DNA of 64,000 nucleotides from Polaromonas sp. (GTDB lineage: Bacteria; Pseudomonadota; Gammaproteobacteria; Burkholderiales; Burkholderiaceae_C). Position numbers and translations under genes: made by a program. The notes below the pieces were generated by a model. That model had not been told where the DNA came from and did not search any database. It saw only the letters and a program-made list of their open reading frames with translations. The DNA lies in NCBI RefSeq assembly GCF_030689685.1, contig NZ_JAUYEY010000021.1, positions 62,001-126,000 of the forward strand, written 5' to 3'. This document shows positions 49,436 through 57,002 of the stretch, one piece after another (position 1 is the first letter of the stretch; each line of letters starts with the position of its first letter).

Positions 49436-51202
49436 TCAATCCTGTGCTGCCACCAAGATGCGGGTGTAGGGATGCGCCGGCCGGTCCAGAACCTGGTCCA
49501 CTGGTCCCGTTTCCAGCACTTCGCCGTTCTTCATGACCATCACCTCATGCGCCATGGCGCGGATCACATCCACGTCGTGGGTGATCAGCAAATAGCTCAG
49601 GCCGCGCTCGCGCTGCAACTTTTGCAGCAGTTGCAGCACCTGCTTCTGGATCGTCACGTCGAGCGCGCTGGTTGGCTCGTCGAGCACCAGCAACTGCGGC
49701 TGCACAATCAGCGCGCGGGCAATCGCCAGCCGCTGGCGCTGCCCGCCTGAAAATTCATGCGGGTAACGCTGCAGCAGACCGGGAAAATACTGCCCCCGCG
49801 CGCCCTCACTACGTGTAGCTTGCTGCCCCCCAAGGAGGTGCTTTTCGTCTTGGGACGGCCCGGCGACGAAACTCTGCGCCTCGCCCATGCCGACATCGGC
49901 CAGCGCCGCGATCACCCGTTCGCGCCGGTCCGCCGCCGACAGGCCGGGCTCATGCACCAGCAGGCCCTCGCCGACGATCTCTTCAACCGTCATGCGCGGC
50001 GACAGCGAGGAAAACGGGTCCTGAAACACCACCTGCACCCGCCGGCGGATCGCCTGGTTGCCAGCGGCGTCCGGGCCCCAGCGCCGACCCATGGCCTGCA
50101 GCTCGCCGCTGTACGGTATCAGCCCCAAGGCGGCCAGCGCCAAGGTGGACTTGCCGGAACCTGATTCGCCCACAATGCCCAAGGTGCGGCCGGGCGGCAC
50201 GCTGAAATTGGCGCCCTTGACGGCGACGAACTCACCCTTGCGAAACCAGCCGCGCACGCCAGGAATCGGCACGGCGTAGCCGACACGCAATCCGTTGGCG
50301 CGCATCACTGGCGACCCACTGGCTGCAGCGGTCTGCGCGACCACATCGCGTGCCGGCCGGCTGTCGATCAACTTGCGGGTATAGGCATGTTGCGGGTCGG
50401 TGAACACGCACGCTACCGCGCCCTCTTCCACCAGATGGCCATCTTCCATCACCGCCACCCGGTCGGCAAATTTGCGCACCAGGTTCAGGTCATGCGTGAT
50501 CATCAACACCGCCATGCCGGTCTGGCGCTGCAGGTCCGACAGCAGCTCCAGGATCTGGATGCGCAGGGTGACGTCGAGCGCTGTCGTCGGTTCGTCGGCC
50601 AGCAGCAGGCGTGGCCGACAGGCCAGCGCCATCGCGATCATGGCGCGCTGGCGTTGCCCGCCCGACAACTGGTGCGGAAAGGACTGCGCCCGGCGCGCGG
50701 GTTCGGGAATGCCAGTGGCGGCCAGCGCTTCAATGGCGGCGTCCCAAGCCTGGCGTTTGCTCAGGGCCTGCTTGAGTTCCAGCACTTCGGCGATCTGGTC
50801 GCCCACGGAGAACAGCGGATTCAGGGCCGTCATCGGCTCCTGGAAGATCATCGCGACCTCATCGCCGCGAATACCGCGCAGCGCGCGCTCTGAAATTGAT
50901 AGCAGGTCACGCTGACCGAGCGCCGACGGGCCACCCCTAGGCGCAAGAGCCCCCTCGGGGGGCAGCGAAGCGTGGGGGCCCAGTTGTTGGGGCCCAGGGC
51001 CAAAAAGGCTTGCAGAACCGGTGATCTCGGCGTTTTGCACCAAACGCAGCAGGGCAAGCGCCGTCACCGTCTTGCCGGAGCCCGATTCACCGACCAGCGC
51101 CAGTTTTTCGCCCGGTGCGATGCTGAAGTTGACGCCGTGGACAACTTCCTTGCCGCCGAAAGCGACGCGCAGGTCCCGGACTTGCAGCAGCGGATGTGTC
51201 AT
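49436..51202 (-). CDS. yejF: Peptide ABC transporter ATP-binding protein, double ATPase (YejF-like)
   Basis: A 588-residue protein with two ABC ATPase domains. Walker A motifs are GESGSGKT (38-45) and GESGSGKST in the second half; signatures are LSGGQRQRAM and FSGGQRQRLA; Walker B motifs LLADEP and LVLDEP. It powers import of oligopeptides and microcin C-type compounds. Residues about 74-92 (HASLPPEGALAPRGG) and about 447-471 (QDEKHLLGGQQATRSEG) are translated family 2 repeats; the second lies just before the second signature motif. The start overlaps the yejE stop (ATGA). Confidence 0.93.
   Translation of the reverse strand: MTHPLLQVRDLRVAFGGKEVVHGVNFSIAPGEKLALVGESGSGKTVTALALLRLVQNAEITGSASLFGPGPQQLGPHASLPPEGALAPRGGPSALGQRDLLSISERALRGIRGDEVAMIFQEPMTALNPLFSVGDQIAEVLELKQALSKRQAWDAAIEALAATGIPEPARRAQSFPHQLSGGQRQRAMIAMALACRPRLLLADEPTTALDVTLRIQILELLSDLQRQTGMAVLMITHDLNLVRKFADRVAVMEDGHLVEEGAVACVFTDPQHAYTRKLIDSRPARDVVAQTAAASGSPVMRANGLRVGYAVPIPGVRGWFRKGEFVAVKGANFSVPPGRTLGIVGESGSGKSTLALAALGLIPYSGELQAMGRRWGPDAAGNQAIRRRVQVVFQDPFSSLSPRMTVEEIVGEGLLVHEPGLSAADRRERVIAALADVGMGEAQSFVAGPSQDEKHLLGGQQATRSEGARGQYFPGLLQRYPHEFSGGQRQRLAIARALIVQPQLLVLDEPTSALDVTIQKQVLQLLQKLQRERGLSYLLITHDVDVIRAMAHEVMVMKNGEVLETGPVDQVLDRPAHPYTRILVAAQD
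49790..49862. repeat. Dispersed repeat, family 2, in the second ATPase half of yejF
   Basis: TGCCCCCGCGCGCCCTCACT, then GTAGCTTGCTGCCCCCCAAG, ending TTCGTCTTGGGACGGCCC. It shares the sequence pattern CCCCC-AC-x-CTTCGCTGCCCCCC-(A/G)AGG-x-GGCGGCCC with the other two copies. Confidence 0.75.
50928..50980. repeat. Dispersed repeat, family 2, in the first ATPase half of yejF
   Basis: GGGCCACCCCTAGGCGCAAG, AGCCCCCTCGGGGGGCAGCG, AAGCGTGGGGGCC. GCCCCC and GGGGGC form a central stem. It is inverted relative to the copy at 52217 when read on the same strand. Confidence 0.78.
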
Positions 51203-52320
51203 CGGTCGGCCTTGCGTGGATCCAGCGCATCACGCAGTGCATCCCCCATGAAGGTCAACAGCAGCAGCGTCGTCACCAGCACCGCAAAGGTGGACAGCGA
51301 AATCCACCAGGCGTCGATGTTGTTCTTGCCCTGGCTCAGCAACTCGCCCAGCGAGGGCGTGCCGGGCGGCACACCCAGCCCGAGGAAGTCCAGCGAGGTC
51401 AGCGCCAGAATGGCGGCACTCATGCGAAACGGCAGAAAGGTCACCACCGGCGTCATGCTGTTGGGCAGGATATGCCGCCACATGATGCGGCTGTTGCCGA
51501 CGCCGAGCGCACGCGCGGCGCGCACATAGTCCATCTGCCGATTCCGCAGAAACTCGGCGCGCACATAGTCTGACAAACCCATCCAGCCGAACAGGCTCAG
51601 CAAAATCAGCAGCAGCGCCACGCTGGGCGTGAAGATGGCGCTGAATATGATCAGCAGGTAGAGCTCGGGCATGGCGCTCCAGATCTCGATGAAACGCTGG
51701 AAGGCCAGGTCGGTCTTGCCCGCGAAGTAACCCTGCACCGCCCCGGCCAGGATGCCCAGCACAGTGCCGATAGCCGTCAGCGCCAGGCCAAACAGTACGC
51801 TGACGCGAAAGCCGTACAGCAGTTGCGCCAGCAGGTCGCGTCCGCGGTCGTCGGTGCCCAGCCAGTTGTCGGCCGTGGGCGCCGCTGGGCTGGGCGATTT
51901 GGCAAAGTAGTTCAGCGTTTTGGGACCATAGGGATTGAGGGCGTAAATCGCCCAGTTGCCGCCGCTGGTGATGCGCTCGCGGATGAAGGGGTCCAGATAG
52001 TCCGCCGGCGTCGGAAAGTCGCCGCCAAAGGTCTGCTCGGAGTAGTCCTTGACGATGGGGAAATAAGTCGTGCCCTCGTAGCGCATGACCAGCGGCCGGT
52101 CGTTGGACAGCACCTCGGCGAACAGGCTGAGCACCACCATGATGGAGAACAGCACCAGGCTCCAGAACCCGAGCGGATTCCGTCGGAACCGACGCCACGC
52201 GCGCCGTGAAGGTGAAGCCCCCACACTTGTCACTGCGTGTACTTCGCTGCCCCCCGAGGGGGCTAATTTTCCTAGGGGCGGCCCCTCGGAAAATTGTTCG
52301 CTGTGTGGGTCTTTAATCAA
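51199..52320 (-). CDS. yejE: Peptide ABC transporter permease (YejE-like)
   Basis: Up to 373 residues. After the N-terminal region a helix (NPLGFWSLVLFSIMVVLSLF) precedes a long periplasmic loop, then five helices of the binding-protein-dependent permease domain with the EAA-type loop (EFLRNRQMDYVRAARALG). The first 40 residues are encoded by a family 2 repeat. The only upstream start is a TTG at 52320 overlapping the yejB stop region; GTG codons inside the repeat (in AVTSVGAS) would give a start nearer the normal N-terminus. The true start is therefore uncertain. Confidence 0.9.
   Translation of the reverse strand: MIKDPHSEQFSEGPPLGKLAPSGGSEVHAVTSVGASPSRRAWRRFRRNPLGFWSLVLFSIMVVLSLFAEVLSNDRPLVMRYEGTTYFPIVKDYSEQTFGGDFPTPADYLDPFIRERITSGGNWAIYALNPYGPKTLNYFAKSPSPAAPTADNWLGTDDRGRDLLAQLLYGFRVSVLFGLALTAIGTVLGILAGAVQGYFAGKTDLAFQRFIEIWSAMPELYLLIIFSAIFTPSVALLLILLSLFGWMGLSDYVRAEFLRNRQMDYVRAARALGVGNSRIMWRHILPNSMTPVVTFLPFRMSAAILALTSLDFLGLGVPPGTPSLGELLSQGKNNIDAWWISLSTFAVLVTTLLLLTFMGDALRDALDPRKADR
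52217..52288. repeat. Dispersed repeat, family 2, at the 5' end of yejE
   Basis: GCCCCCACACTTGTCACTGC, then GTACTTCGCTGCCCCCCGAG, GGGGCTAATTTTCCTAGGGG, CGGCCCCTCGG. CCCCC-GAG-GGGG forms a central stem. It supplies the first codons of yejE. Confidence 0.8.
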
Positions 52321-53335
52321 ACTTCACCCTCGGGTCAACCCAGACATAACAAAGGTCACTGATCAGCTTGGTCACCAGCCCGATCAAGGTGAACAGGTAG
52401 AGCGTGCCCAGCACCACCGGGTAGTCGCGCCGGATCACGCTTTCGTAGCTCAGCAGGCCCAGCCCGTCGAGCGAAAACAGGGTTTCGATCAACAGCGAAC
52501 CGGTGAAAAAGGCGCCGATGAAGGCCCCTGGAAACCCGGTGATGATGGGGATCAGCGCGTTGCGGAACACGTGCTTCCACATCACCTTGTTTTCGTCCAG
52601 GCCCTTGGCCCGCGCCGTCAGCACGTACTGCTTGCGGATTTCTTCGAGGAAGGCGTTTTTGGTGAGCATGGCGGTGACCGCAAAACTGCCAAACACCATG
52701 GCGGTGACCGGCAGCGCGATATGCCAGAGATAGTCCACCACCTTCGCCGCCCAGCTCAGTTCATCCCAGTTCGGCGAGGTCAGCCCGCGCAGCGGAAACC
52801 ACTGCAGTTGCCCACCGAAGATCACCAGCAGCGCCACGCCGAGCACAAAACCCGGAATCGCATAACCGACCAGGATCAGCAAGGTGGTGACCAGATCGAA
52901 GCGCGAGCCCGCCCGCACCGCCTTGGCCACGCCCAGCGGTACCGCCACGCCGTAACTGATGAAGAAGGTCCACAGGCCCAGGCTGATGGATACCGGCAGC
53001 TTCTCCACGATCAGGCTCCAGACATCCTTGTTCTGAAAAAAGCTTTTGCCCAGGTCAAAGCGCGCAAATTGCCCGAGCATCTGCAGCAGCCGTTCATGCG
53101 CCGGCTTGTCGAAGCCGTACAGCGCCTTGATCTGCTCGATACGCTTCGGGTCCACGCCCTGGTTCCCGCGGTAACTGGAGCCGCCTGACTCCACGCCGCT
53201 GAGGCCCTTGGTTTCGGCCATGTACTGTTCGACCGGCCCGCCGGGCACGAACTGGATCACGGCGAAGGTGATCAGCAGCACACCCAGCAAGGTCGGAATC
53301 ATCAGCAACAGGCGTTTAAGAATGTAGGCGAACAT
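52313..53335 (-). CDS. yejB: Peptide ABC transporter permease (YejB-like)
   Basis: A 340-residue permease with six helices. The first (LKRLLLMIPTLLGVLLITFA) is followed by the large periplasmic segment (VEQYMAETKGLSGV) typical of YejB. The EAA-type loop is near EEIRKQYVLTARAKGLDENK. The C-terminus ends CYVWVDPRVKFD. It pairs with YejE and starts 3 bases after the yejA stop. Confidence 0.94.
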   Translation of the reverse strand: MFAYILKRLLLMIPTLLGVLLITFAVIQFVPGGPVEQYMAETKGLSGVESGGSSYRGNQGVDPKRIEQIKALYGFDKPAHERLLQMLGQFARFDLGKSFFQNKDVWSLIVEKLPVSISLGLWTFFISYGVAVPLGVAKAVRAGSRFDLVTTLLILVGYAIPGFVLGVALLVIFGGQLQWFPLRGLTSPNWDELSWAAKVVDYLWHIALPVTAMVFGSFAVTAMLTKNAFLEEIRKQYVLTARAKGLDENKVMWKHVFRNALIPIITGFPGAFIGAFFTGSLLIETLFSLDGLGLLSYESVIRRDYPVVLGTLYLFTLIGLVTKLISDLCYVWVDPRVKFD

Positions 53336-53338
53336 GGC

Positions 53339-55189
53339 TTAACGCCCTTCTTTCGGCGGCACGCGGGCCCACCAGTAGCCCATGACCCAGGCCTCGCCAC
53401 CCGCGTAGGGCGGCATCGGCGACTTGAAGGCCAGCCGCCAGGCGTTGTAGGCCATGCGGTGCGAGGTCAGTGTCCACTGGGGAATCAGGTAGTGGCTGTG
53501 CATGATCACGCGGTCCAACGCGCGGCAGGCCGGCACCAGTTCGGCCTTGCTGGTGGCGCCGACAGCGGCCGCGACCAGCGCGTCCACTACAGGGCTTTTG
53601 ACGCCCATGAAATTGCCGGAGTTTTCGGTATCGGCCGCCTTGCTGCCAAAAACATCGGCCAGTTGCTGGCCCGGGTCGTGCGAGCCGGGGAAATTGATGG
53701 TCGTCACGTCGAACTCGAACTTGTCCAGACGCTGCTGGTACAGCGCGAAGTCCACCGGTGAAAAACGCAGCACCACTCCAAGCTTTTCCAGGTTGCGCAT
53801 CCAGGGCGCGATGGTGCGCACGCCACCTTCGCGGCTGTCCAGGTATTCGAGCACCATGGCCTCGCCTTTGGTGTTGCGCAGCGCGCCGTCCTTGAACGCC
53901 CAGCCGGCATCCTTGAGCAGTGTCTGCGCGCGCCGCAGGTTGGCGCGCAGCGACTGGCCCTGCCCTTCGGTTTTCGGCGGTTCGTACATGGGGCCGAACA
54001 CGGCTTCGGGCACCTTGCCGCGCCAGCGTTCCAGCAGTGCCAGCTCTTGCGGCGACGGCGTGCCGGTCGCAGCGCAATCGGTGTTGCCAAACAGGTCACG
54101 CACACGCGGGTAGCCGTTGTAAAACATCTGGCGGTTCATCCACTCGTAGTCCAGGGCCAGACCCAGCGCCTCCCGCACGCGCCGGTCGGACAGGTGCGGG
54201 CGACGGCTGTTGAGCACATAACTCTGGAAGCCCGCCGGCTGCTTGTGGTCAAACGCTTGCCGCACCAGTTCGCCACTGTCAAAACGTCGCCCGTTGACGC
54301 GACGGGCCCAGTCGCCGGCCGAATAAAACGTCATCATGTCGAACTCAGCGGCCTTCAGCGCTTCCAGCCGCGCGGTGTTGTCCTTGTAGATCTTGACGGT
54401 GATGCGGTCAAAGTTGTTGCTGCCACGGCGCACCGGCAGCTCACGGCCCCAGTAGGCCGCATCGCGCACATAGCTGATGTCTTTGCCGAAACGCACCGGG
54501 CCTATCTTGTAGGGCCCGCTGCCGATGGGAATGTCCATCACCACCTCGTCAAAACGCTTGGCCTTGTCGTTTTCCACGCCCCAGGCACGGCTGAACACCG
54601 GCAGGCCGCCGACCGTCAGCGGCAGTTCGCGGTTCGGTTTTTTGAAACGGAAACGCACGGTCTGCGCATCAATGACGTCGCAGCCGGCCACGTCTTCCAG
54701 CAGCGACTTGTAAGCGGGGCTCACGTACGGGCCGATCAGGGTGTCGTAGCTGTGTTTGACATCGGCTGCTTCCACCGGCATGCCGTTGTGGAAACGTGCT
54801 TCGCGGCGAATCCTGAAAGTCACGCTCAGGCGATCTGGGGCCACCGTCACGTCCTCGGCCAGCAGGCCGTAGCCCGAGGCGGTTTCGTCCATGGAGCCGG
54901 TCAGCAGCGAGTCGAACATCAGGGCAGACAGGTAGGCCGGCGCCGAGCCCTTGATGGTGAAGGGGTTGTACTTGTCGAAGGTGGACAGGCGCTGGTTGCT
55001 GACCAGCCGCAGCTCGCCGCCCTTGGGCGCGGCAGGGTCGGCGTAGTCGAAGGCGGTGAAGCCGGCAGGGTACTTGAGGTCGTCCCACAAGGCATAACCA
55101 TGGGCTGCCCAAGTCGGGCCGGCACCGAGGAAAAGGCCCATCAGGCACAGCGATTGCATGAAAATCCTCATGCGACAATTCTGCATCAA
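53339..55189 (-). CDS. yejA: Periplasmic peptide-binding protein (YejA-like)
   Basis: A 616-residue solute-binding protein of the oligopeptide family (SBP_bac_5). The signal peptide ends in GPTWAAHG, followed by the typical [19 protein letters not shown] and [17 protein letters not shown]. It captures peptides for the YejB/YejE/YejF transporter. Several ATGs are possible (55189, 55171, 55159); the last has AGGA at ideal spacing but gives a signal peptide without a basic start, so the first is kept. The start lies only 18 bases from that of the divergent fabI. Confidence 0.93.
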   Translation of the reverse strand: MMQNCRMRIFMQSLCLMGLFLGAGPTWAAHGYALWDDLKYPAGFTAFDYADPAAPKGGELRLVSNQRLSTFDKYNPFTIKGSAPAYLSALMFDSLLTGSMDETASGYGLLAEDVTVAPDRLSVTFRIRREARFHNGMPVEAADVKHSYDTLIGPYVSPAYKSLLEDVAGCDVIDAQTVRFRFKKPNRELPLTVGGLPVFSRAWGVENDKAKRFDEVVMDIPIGSGPYKIGPVRFGKDISYVRDAAYWGRELPVRRGSNNFDRITVKIYKDNTARLEALKAAEFDMMTFYSAGDWARRVNGRRFDSGELVRQAFDHKQPAGFQSYVLNSRRPHLSDRRVREALGLALDYEWMNRQMFYNGYPRVRDLFGNTDCAATGTPSPQELALLERWRGKVPEAVFGPMYEPPKTEGQGQSLRANLRRAQTLLKDAGWAFKDGALRNTKGEAMVLEYLDSREGGVRTIAPWMRNLEKLGVVLRFSPVDFALYQQRLDKFEFDVTTINFPGSHDPGQQLADVFGSKAADTENSGNFMGVKSPVVDALVAAAVGATSKAELVPACRALDRVIMHSHYLIPQWTLTSHRMAYNAWRLAFKSPMPPYAGGEAWVMGYWWARVPPKEGR

Positions 55190-55207
55190 CTCTCACTGGA
55201 AACTCTC

Positions 55208-56011
55208 ATGGGCTTTTTGACCGGCAAAAAATTACTGATCACGGGCGTGTTGTCCAACCGCTCCATCGCCTATGGCATTGCCAAGGCCTGCCACGCCCAG
55301 GGCGCCGAGCTGGCTTTCAGCTACGTTGGCGAGCGTTTCAAGGAGCGCATCACCGAATTTGCCGCCGACTTTGGCTCCACACTGATTTTTGACTGCGACG
55401 TGGGTGACGACGCGCAAATCGACAAGCTGTTTGCCGACCTGTCCGCCACCTGGCCGACCTTTGACGGCTTTGTGCACAGCATAGGTTTTGCACCGCGTGA
55501 GGCGATTGCCGGTGATTTTCTGGACGGCCTCTCGCGCGAAAGCTTCAGAATTGCGCACGACATCAGCGCCTACAGCTTTCCGGCCATGGCCAAGGCGGCC
55601 CTGCCCTTTCTCAACCCAAATTCGGCCCTGCTGACCCTGACTTATCTGGGCGGCGTGCGCACTGTGCCCCACTACAACACCATGGGCCTGGCCAAGGCCA
55701 GCCTGGAGTCGTCGGTGCGTTATCTGGCCGAGTCGCTGGGCAAAAAAGGCACAGGCCTGCGGGTCAACGGCATCAGCGCCGGCCCCATCAAAACCCTGGC
55801 CGCCAGCGGCATCAAGGATTTCGGCAAGATCTTGCGCGGCGTCGCCGAGGCGTCGCCGATACGCCGCAACGTGACGATTGAAGACGTTGGCAACGTCGCC
55901 GCCTTCCTGCTCAGCGATATGGCGGCCGGCGTCAGCGCAGAAATCATGTATGTGGATGGCGGCTTCAGCCACGTGGTGGGCGGGCTGGGTGAGCCAACTG
56001 AAGCCGGTTGA
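55208..56011 (+). CDS. fabI: Enoyl-[acyl-carrier-protein] reductase (NADH)
   Basis: A 267-residue short-chain dehydrogenase that performs the last step of each fatty-acid elongation cycle. The N-terminus ([20 protein letters not shown]) and the catalytic region ([20 protein letters not shown] with the Tyr-x6-Lys arrangement) are characteristic. It is the target of triclosan-type inhibitors. The ATG at 55208 follows GGAA at 7 bases. Divergence from yejA with an 18-base gap means its promoter must overlap the yejA coding start. Confidence 0.97.
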   Translation: MGFLTGKKLLITGVLSNRSIAYGIAKACHAQGAELAFSYVGERFKERITEFAADFGSTLIFDCDVGDDAQIDKLFADLSATWPTFDGFVHSIGFAPREAIAGDFLDGLSRESFRIAHDISAYSFPAMAKAALPFLNPNSALLTLTYLGGVRTVPHYNTMGLAKASLESSVRYLAESLGKKGTGLRVNGISAGPIKTLAASGIKDFGKILRGVAEASPIRRNVTIEDVGNVAAFLLSDMAAGVSAEIMYVDGGFSHVVGGLGEPTEAG

Positions 56012-56047
56012 GCGTTGCCAGCGCCCGGCGTGTCGCCGATTCGCTAT

Positions 56048-56109
56048 GCTTTTGGTAGCTGCTCACGCCCGCCCCTGTTGGGCCAGGGTCTGAAAAGGCT
56101 TGTAAAAAT
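56048..56109 (+). repeat. Dispersed repeat, family 1, degenerate copy after fabI
   Basis: TTTTGGTAGCTGCTCACGCC opens the copy and AGGGTCTGAAAAGGCTTGTA ends it. It is diverged but aligned end to end with the other copies, and faces a second copy in inverted orientation 38 bases away. Confidence 0.6.
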
Positions 56110-56147
56110 GGGGCATCAAGCTGCCGTACAGCTCTGGCAGCCGCGCG

Positions 56148-56210
56148 CTAACAGTCAAATCAGTCTCTGGCCCTTGGTTGACGGGCGCAAGCAGCTATCA
56201 AAAACGTAGC
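56148..56210 (-). repeat. Dispersed repeat, family 1, inverted partner copy
   Basis: On the minus strand: GCTACGTTTTTGATAGCTGC, TTGCGCCCGTCAACCAAGGG, CCAGAGACTGATTTGACTG. The first half is close to the copies at 26870 and 43062. The two inverted copies fill most of the gap between fabI and the acetyltransferase gene. Confidence 0.72.
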
Positions 56211-56234
56211 GACTTCCACCTTGTCACTGACACC

Positions 56235-57002
56235 TCAGGCGGGACGCCAGTACTCATAACACCAGGCCGTCGTAAAACCCGCCCGCTGGTACAGCGCAAG
56301 TGCCGCCACGTTGCCGGCCTCCACCTGCAAAAAACTGCGCTCGAATCCGCGCGACAGGGCTGCGTCGACCAGCCCTGCCAGCACCCTGCCGGCCAACCCG
56401 CGGCCCCTGAATGCTGGCGCGGTACGCATGCCATGCACGCTGACCCAGCCATTTGAGAAGGCTGCAGCGCCTGCGGCCACGGTGGCGCCGGTCAGGCGCA
56501 CACTGGCATACAGTGAGCCGTGCGCGCTGCTCAGCCGGGCGACCCGGCTGGCGCCATCTACCGGGTCAAAGCCCTCGCCGAGAAACAGCGCCGCCCAGGC
56601 GGCATCTGGCGTTGTGGCGATGTCGGCCGGCAAGTCGATGGAACTCTCACGCATGGCGCTCACCGCGCCCAGTTGCACCAGCGTGGGCCGCTCGGCGCTG
56701 TAGCCTCGCAGCCTCAGTTCGCAGCGCAGCCCCTCAAAGCAATCGAGCGTCGGCAGGCGAAAAAGCGGTGCAAGGGCGTGCGCAGCGTAACGTGCCTCGA
56801 TCTTGCCCACCACGGATTTATCACAGGGGGTGTGCTGCAGGGGCACAGCACTTTTGGCACGGTTCACGCTGCCGCGATCGAAAGCCAGCAACCAACCGTC
56901 CAACTCTTCGACGCTTTCCGGCGCCACCGCCGCCGCAGTTGCCCGCTCTATGCCATCCACATCGTGGCCAGGCACGGCAAGCTGGCCGCCGGATACTGTC
57001 AC
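56235..57002 (-). CDS. GNAT family N-acetyltransferase
   Basis: A 255-residue protein whose C-terminal 120 residues form a GNAT fold. The acetyl-CoA-binding motif A is VHGMRTAPAFRGRGLAGRVL (Arg/Gly-rich loop), followed by FLQVEAGNVAALALYQRAGF and the closing YEYWRP. The N-terminal half is a degenerate GNAT-like region. The substrate is unknown. The ATG at 57002 overlaps the decarboxylase stop (ATGA), so the two genes are coupled. Confidence 0.88.
   Translation of the reverse strand: MTVSGGQLAVPGHDVDGIERATAAAVAPESVEELDGWLLAFDRGSVNRAKSAVPLQHTPCDKSVVGKIEARYAAHALAPLFRLPTLDCFEGLRCELRLRGYSAERPTLVQLGAVSAMRESSIDLPADIATTPDAAWAALFLGEGFDPVDGASRVARLSSAHGSLYASVRLTGATVAAGAAAFSNGWVSVHGMRTAPAFRGRGLAGRVLAGLVDAALSRGFERSFLQVEAGNVAALALYQRAGFTTAWCYEYWRPA

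Noticed and set aside
54047..55207. A long frame in front of fabI suggesting a fusion
   Set aside because: It is antisense to yejA; fabI has a standard N-terminus at 55208.
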